Assembly: GCA_050740255.1 (NCBI GenBank)
Contig: JBOICV010000142.1
Coordinates: forward strand, 1 to 26,244
Origin: JBOICV01 sp050740255
GTDB lineage: Bacteria; Pseudomonadota; Gammaproteobacteria; Nevskiales; JBOICV01
DNA: 26,244 bases
Reading direction: 5' to 3'
A program made the position numbers and the translations under genes. Below the pieces are notes generated by a model. That model was given only the letters and a program-made list of their open reading frames with translations. It ran no database searches and was not told the origin of the DNA. Positions 23,801 to 26,244 of the stretch are shown here, one piece after another (position 1 is the first letter of the stretch; the number at the start of each line of letters is the position of its first letter).

Positions 23801-25193
23801 CGATACCGGGACGAGCGTGCTGATCTACGACTCGGATCTGACCGGCAATATAGCCTTCGCGGCGGGCGGCGCTGTGTACACCGACGGAACCAGCCTGACC
23901 GCGACCGAGAGCAGATTCCAGCAGAACCTTGTCTTTGGCGTGCCGAGTGGAGGCTGCGCCGGCGGCGCCGTGTTCGCGCGGCCGGGCGGGGCTGACGTGG
24001 GCACGCTGCTCATTGAGCACAGCCTATTCGCAAGCAACACAGTGGTGTGCAACCCCGGCGGTCAAGAGGGTGGTGGTGCGCTCTATCTGGGAATAGTCAG
24101 CCCGGATTTACCCCCCACCGAATCCGGCGACGTGGCCAATATCAACCACACGCGGTTCCTTTCGAACAACTGCGGAAGCGACGCGGCCTGCGTGGGCGGC
24201 GCCATCCATATCGAGGGTAATCCTGTCGAATCCAACACCTCCGTGAGACTGACCAACAACCTGATTGCCGGCAACGTTGCCAATGGCAGAGGCGGTGGCA
24301 TCGCGCTCAGCGGGAACAACGGCTCCTACGGCCTGTCGCTCAATACGATCGCCTACAACCAGACTTTCGAGCTCGGCGCCGGCGCCGGCGGCGGTTTCCA
24401 CAACGCGGCAAACGCGGTCTGGGCTGCTGACCACAACATCATCTTCTTCAACGACAACAGCGATGTCAGCCCCACGCACGATACGGGTGAGGATTGCAAG
24501 GCCACGCTGGCATTCGGCTTTAGCGACAACGACACGATCGAGCGCAACGAGTGCGTGCCCGGCAGCTCGACCGGGCTGGAAAGCGCCGATCCGGGATTCG
24601 TCGGTGGGTTCTATCTTAACCAGGCCGGTCCTTCGGTGAATGACGGCAGCGTCAATGCCGACAGTTTCTTCTGCGGGCTGGTGGGTTGTCCGCCGGATCA
24701 TCCTTTCACGACCAACGTCAGCGGTGGCCGCGACACTGGGCTGCTTGACCGGGGTTTCCACCACCAGGCCGCCGCCGATGGCGCCCCGAGCGGCGCCGCC
24801 GCGGCGCCGGGTCAGAATAACAATGTTGCGCCGGAGTGCGGGCTTAGCTACAGCTTCACTCTAACTTCGCCATCCGGGCAGCTGGGCGAGGGGCATCTCG
24901 TAGCCGTGTGCTTGACCTCCACAGCGCAAGCAGCAGATTTCAAGCTGACCGGCCAAGGCACGCTTGATCCGGTCAACAATGACGGCACAGCGACTCTCCC
25001 CTGTACGGAGACTGCGGTGCTGGCGACGGACTCCGGCATCAACGGCATCTACTCGGTCTCGCTCGACGGAGAGACCATCGCTGCCGCCGGTGGTCCGCAC
25101 AACATCGGGCTCGCGATCATCGTTGATGGTGCGACCACCATCATGCATACGATCTCTGGCGCGATCTTCGGCCTGACCTGCGGTACTTCCTGA
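20868..25193 (+). CDS. Large surface lipoprotein: calcium blocks, LamG and beta-helix
   Basis: A 1441-residue exported lipoprotein with lipobox LTAC (C20). In order: a region from residue 42 (GGATKGPVRGAAVKVFPLIG) resembling a carboxypeptidase-regulatory-like fold; a mostly helical stretch; a cadherin-like piece ending near residue 398 (VDSFRYVLKDALGNASEPITVTI); a first DxDGDG calcium block near 403-461; a LamG/concanavalin-like domain near 470-675 (DFTIDLWVNF, NTWHHLAVTRNASTNTYTMYINGV, GRIDEVEIFNRAL); a second, similar calcium block near 683-758; a right-handed beta-helix of Gly/Asn-rich turns near 765-1295; and a Cys-containing C-terminal domain of unknown type. The start is GTG, with AGGAG eight bases upstream. 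It is close behind the FecR gene and probably co-transcribed. It is likely an adhesin or substrate-binding surface protein; I cannot name the ligand. No TbpB-like barrel is seen in it. Confidence 0.82.
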   Translation: MKPVCRIGIVSALALVLTACGAGSGGDNASDPAPQDSQAVSGGATKGPVRGAAVKVFPLIGANLDTLGAELTGSATTTDSGGNFLVTVPPGPHFILTSGGNYVDEADPAVVKRTIALLSSTAFGSPLPAGATTVALNLATASLAGSATEDHFDKKLICPNLRFPAVHEAARAKAQVAIGFDIVTTIPPDPIAPTGTPAQRQYGMLLGGLAQTVNEVSVKLGRPQPDDCVLDAVFNDLIDGVIDSMQDGSPLAVGVLPSCTGGAPMPTGLMSLNQQISRFRNNNAAAYSSTPALVVNQSALTADLNIGPVANALTQTFNIVTGAGTSVNFMTGCDPEADAAAGVMVLIPPTHFSSFTTESNHFGYLHNGDSATVDSFRYVLKDALGNASEPITVTINILPAGADGDGDGLTNGQEIALGTNPSNPDSDGDGFTDFEEVNQDGNPNNFNPGAGDTDPNDDQDFPGCVEPPPNLVAWYPGDGNANDIQGGHDGTLQNGATFAPGMVDQAFNFDGINDFAQVPDSPDWTFGSNDFTIDLWVNFASFSSSNVYALVASDDGSGSQNKWIFWISGGALQFHINNTSGNAAFLASTPFAPAPNTWHHLAVTRNASTNTYTMYINGVAGTPEINAQTVVDASAPLTIGRAENTFHMHGRIDEVEIFNRALDPQEIAAILSAGSAGKCKPPSPDSDGDGLSDALEASLGTNPNLQDSDGDGFADYDEVNRDGNPSGYQAGVDTDPNDPDSDNDDVNDFLEINAGSDPLVAESGNVFYLRPLGAGSQDGSNWANAAANITSANSWLNSRPSAGVYYVLLAADPGYNYSDTTLSLNDNVSPGIGVPAFSVVVVIGGLNPAAAPSQQGLYQALGSLLDSGGDCSDGAATGHGQLVSVGQEQLSNLGLIGLKLLNGEVTGPGNNGGGIRTIPAPSGCGSSCPVLVLSDSKVGNSCTQQFGGGIYAAQNWNVEIYDSDISGNQASAGGGVYGDTGTSVLIYDSDLTGNIAFAAGGAVYTDGTSLTATESRFQQNLVFGVPSGGCAGGAVFARPGGADVGTLLIEHSLFASNTVVCNPGGQEGGGALYLGIVSPDLPPTESGDVANINHTRFLSNNCGSDAACVGGAIHIEGNPVESNTSVRLTNNLIAGNVANGRGGGIALSGNNGSYGLSLNTIAYNQTFELGAGAGGGFHNAANAVWAADHNIIFFNDNSDVSPTHDTGEDCKATLAFGFSDNDTIERNECVPGSSTGLESADPGFVGGFYLNQAGPSVNDGSVNADSFFCGLVGCPPDHPFTTNVSGGRDTGLLDRGFHHQAAADGAPSGAAAAPGQNNNVAPECGLSYSFTLTSPSGQLGEGHLVAVCLTSTAQAADFKLTGQGTLDPVNNDGTATLPCTETAVLATDSGINGIYSVSLDGETIAAAGGPHNIGLAIIVDGATTIMHTISGAIFGLTCGTS

Positions 25194-25229
25194 TTTGAAC
25201 TTGGCGTGTTCATCCGCGACACTCGGCGG

Positions 25230-26244
25230 ATGAATACCCTCAATCCGGTTGCTTGGGGTTATACCGACCTCGCTTTGACCGAAAAGGAGCGCGACAAGCT
25301 GCTGCGCATGGCCGGCCAGTTGTTCGGCGCCGGGCCACTGGAAAGGCGCGCTCCGCCCACGTCTGAACACGTCGAACTGCCTGCTCCGCGCGTAGCGGTG
25401 CCGGGCAAACTTCAGGCTGTTGTAACGCAAGCTCCGCAGGAGCGCCTGCTGCATGCGCTCGGCCGCAGCTTCCGCGATCTAGCCAGTCTGCGCAGCGGAA
25501 AACTTGATGTAGCGCCCGATGCCGTCGCGCAGCCGCGGTCGCAACAAGAATTGCTCGAAGTATTGGATTGGGCGCAAAGCCATGGCTATGCCGTAATCCC
25601 CTTCGGCGCTGGCAGCAGCGTAGTGGGCGGCGTGACACCGGAAGGTATGAAGGCTTATCCCGGCTGCGTCACGGTTTCACTCCGGGGTTTGAATCGCATT
25701 ATCGAAATCAACGAGACCGATCAGGTCGTGCATGCCGAGGCCGGTATTCTTGGCCCCGCGCTGGACGAAGCGCTCAAGACCAAAGGACTTACCGCACGCC
25801 ACTATCCGCAGTCGTATTACCACAGCACACTCGGCGGCTGGGTCGCCGCGCGCGGGGCTGGGCATTACAGCACCTTGCACGCCAAGATCGAAGACCGGGT
25901 ACAGGCTTTGAAGGTGCTGCTGCCGGATGGGCGCGTCGCGGAGACGCGGCCGCTGCCCGCAAGCAGCGTCGGCCCCGATCCCAACCGGCTGTGGTGCGGC
26001 AGCGAGGGGGCCTTGGGCGTGATTACCGAAGTACGTCTGCGCGTGCTGCCGGTGCCCAAGCATCGCAGCACAGTGGGCGTGCGCTTTAAGACTTTTGAGC
26101 AGGCGCTGAATGCCGCGCGCGCGATCGTGCAGGCGGGCTTGTATCCGGCGCAACTGCGCGTGCTCGATCCCTTCGAGCATATGACCAGCAGCCTGCTGGC
26201 GGGTCGCGCGGCTTCCGGCAGCTTGATGGTGCTCGGTTTTGAAT
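25230..26244 (+). CDS. FAD-linked oxidase, alkylglycerone-phosphate-synthase-like (partial)
   Basis: The gene runs off the right end; 338 codons are visible. The FAD-binding fold of the VAO/PCMH type is clear: AQPRSQQELLEVLDWA near residue 100, the pyrophosphate loop VIPFGAGSSVVGG at 122-134, then VVHAEAGILGPALDEALK, PQSYYHSTLGGWVAARGAGHYSTLHAKIED near 193-222, and NRLWCGSEGALGVITEVRLRVLP. The STLGGWVAARGAG stretch is nearest to alkyl-dihydroxyacetone-phosphate synthase; D-lactate or glycolate dehydrogenase is possible. The substrate domain lies outside the window. The start ATG is 36 bp after the lipoprotein gene; an in-frame GTG at 25206 is possible but neither has a good ribosome site. The family assignment is good, the substrate unknown. 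Confidence 0.85.
   Translation, partial: MNTLNPVAWGYTDLALTEKERDKLLRMAGQLFGAGPLERRAPPTSEHVELPAPRVAVPGKLQAVVTQAPQERLLHALGRSFRDLASLRSGKLDVAPDAVAQPRSQQELLEVLDWAQSHGYAVIPFGAGSSVVGGVTPEGMKAYPGCVTVSLRGLNRIIEINETDQVVHAEAGILGPALDEALKTKGLTARHYPQSYYHSTLGGWVAARGAGHYSTLHAKIEDRVQALKVLLPDGRVAETRPLPASSVGPDPNRLWCGSEGALGVITEVRLRVLPVPKHRSTVGVRFKTFEQALNAARAIVQAGLYPAQLRVLDPFEHMTSSLLAGRAASGSLMVLGFE

Noticed and set aside
25196..25220. 15-base match to the end of the TPR/barrel gene (TTTGAACTTGGCGTG, also near 18808), reading F-E-L-G-V in both
   Set aside because: It could be a scrap of a second barrel gene, but a chance match of this length is plausible within 26 kb and no further similarity extends upstream.
1..26244. 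CRISPR arrays, tRNA, rRNA, integrase or phage genes
   Set aside because: I looked for regular spaced repeats, cloverleaf-type ends and transposase or integrase motifs and saw none.

Overview
The window is GC-rich, densely coded proteobacterial chromosome. Outer-membrane biogenesis genes, Q-linked electron transfer, and dispersed hairpin repeats point to a Gammaproteobacterium or Betaproteobacterium. The genus cannot be fixed from this sequence. There are no rRNA, tRNA, CRISPR or phage genes.

Left half (about 1-14400): catabolism of branched acyl-CoA. A short phosphate acetyltransferase (pta) is followed by an acyl-CoA dehydrogenase, then ETF:ubiquinone oxidoreductase, etfB and etfA. Together these oxidise an acyl-CoA and pass the electrons to ubiquinone. 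Next come a membrane acyltransferase and a run with the gene content and order of the acyclic terpene utilisation cluster: SDR (AtuG-like), carboxyltransferase (AtuC), acyl-CoA dehydrogenase (AtuD), enoyl-CoA hydratase (AtuE) and biotin carboxylase/BCCP (AtuF). This set would desaturate, carboxylate and hydrate a citronellyl/geranyl-type CoA ester. Three copies of a palindrome GGTAA-N6-TTACC lie in the two control regions (two before the first dehydrogenase, one before atuC). They tie the two blocks into one probable regulon. No matching repressor gene is in the window.

Between these genes sit several dispersed repeats: a hairpin at the left edge covering the pta ribosome site, two different repeats between the ETF genes, a G-rich/C-rich repeat before atuF, and a 169-bp MITE-like element with perfect 20-bp inverted ends after atuF. 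A decapitated NTF2/SnoaL-like gene remnant lies between the first dehydrogenase and ETF-QO.

Right half (about 14597-25200): the cell surface. A lipoprotein neutral ceramidase converges on a small two-helix membrane protein. Then comes a block that looks like a Slam/type XI secretion locus: a TPR plus beta-barrel outer-membrane protein, a secreted FecR-domain protein with an acidic/Gly-rich linker and a TbpB-like C-terminal barrel, and a 1441-residue lipoprotein with calcium-binding blocks, a LamG domain and a beta-helix. The FecR/barrel fusion next to a Slam-like translocon is the most unusual feature here. The window ends inside an FAD-linked oxidase/alkylglycerone-phosphate-synthase-like gene.
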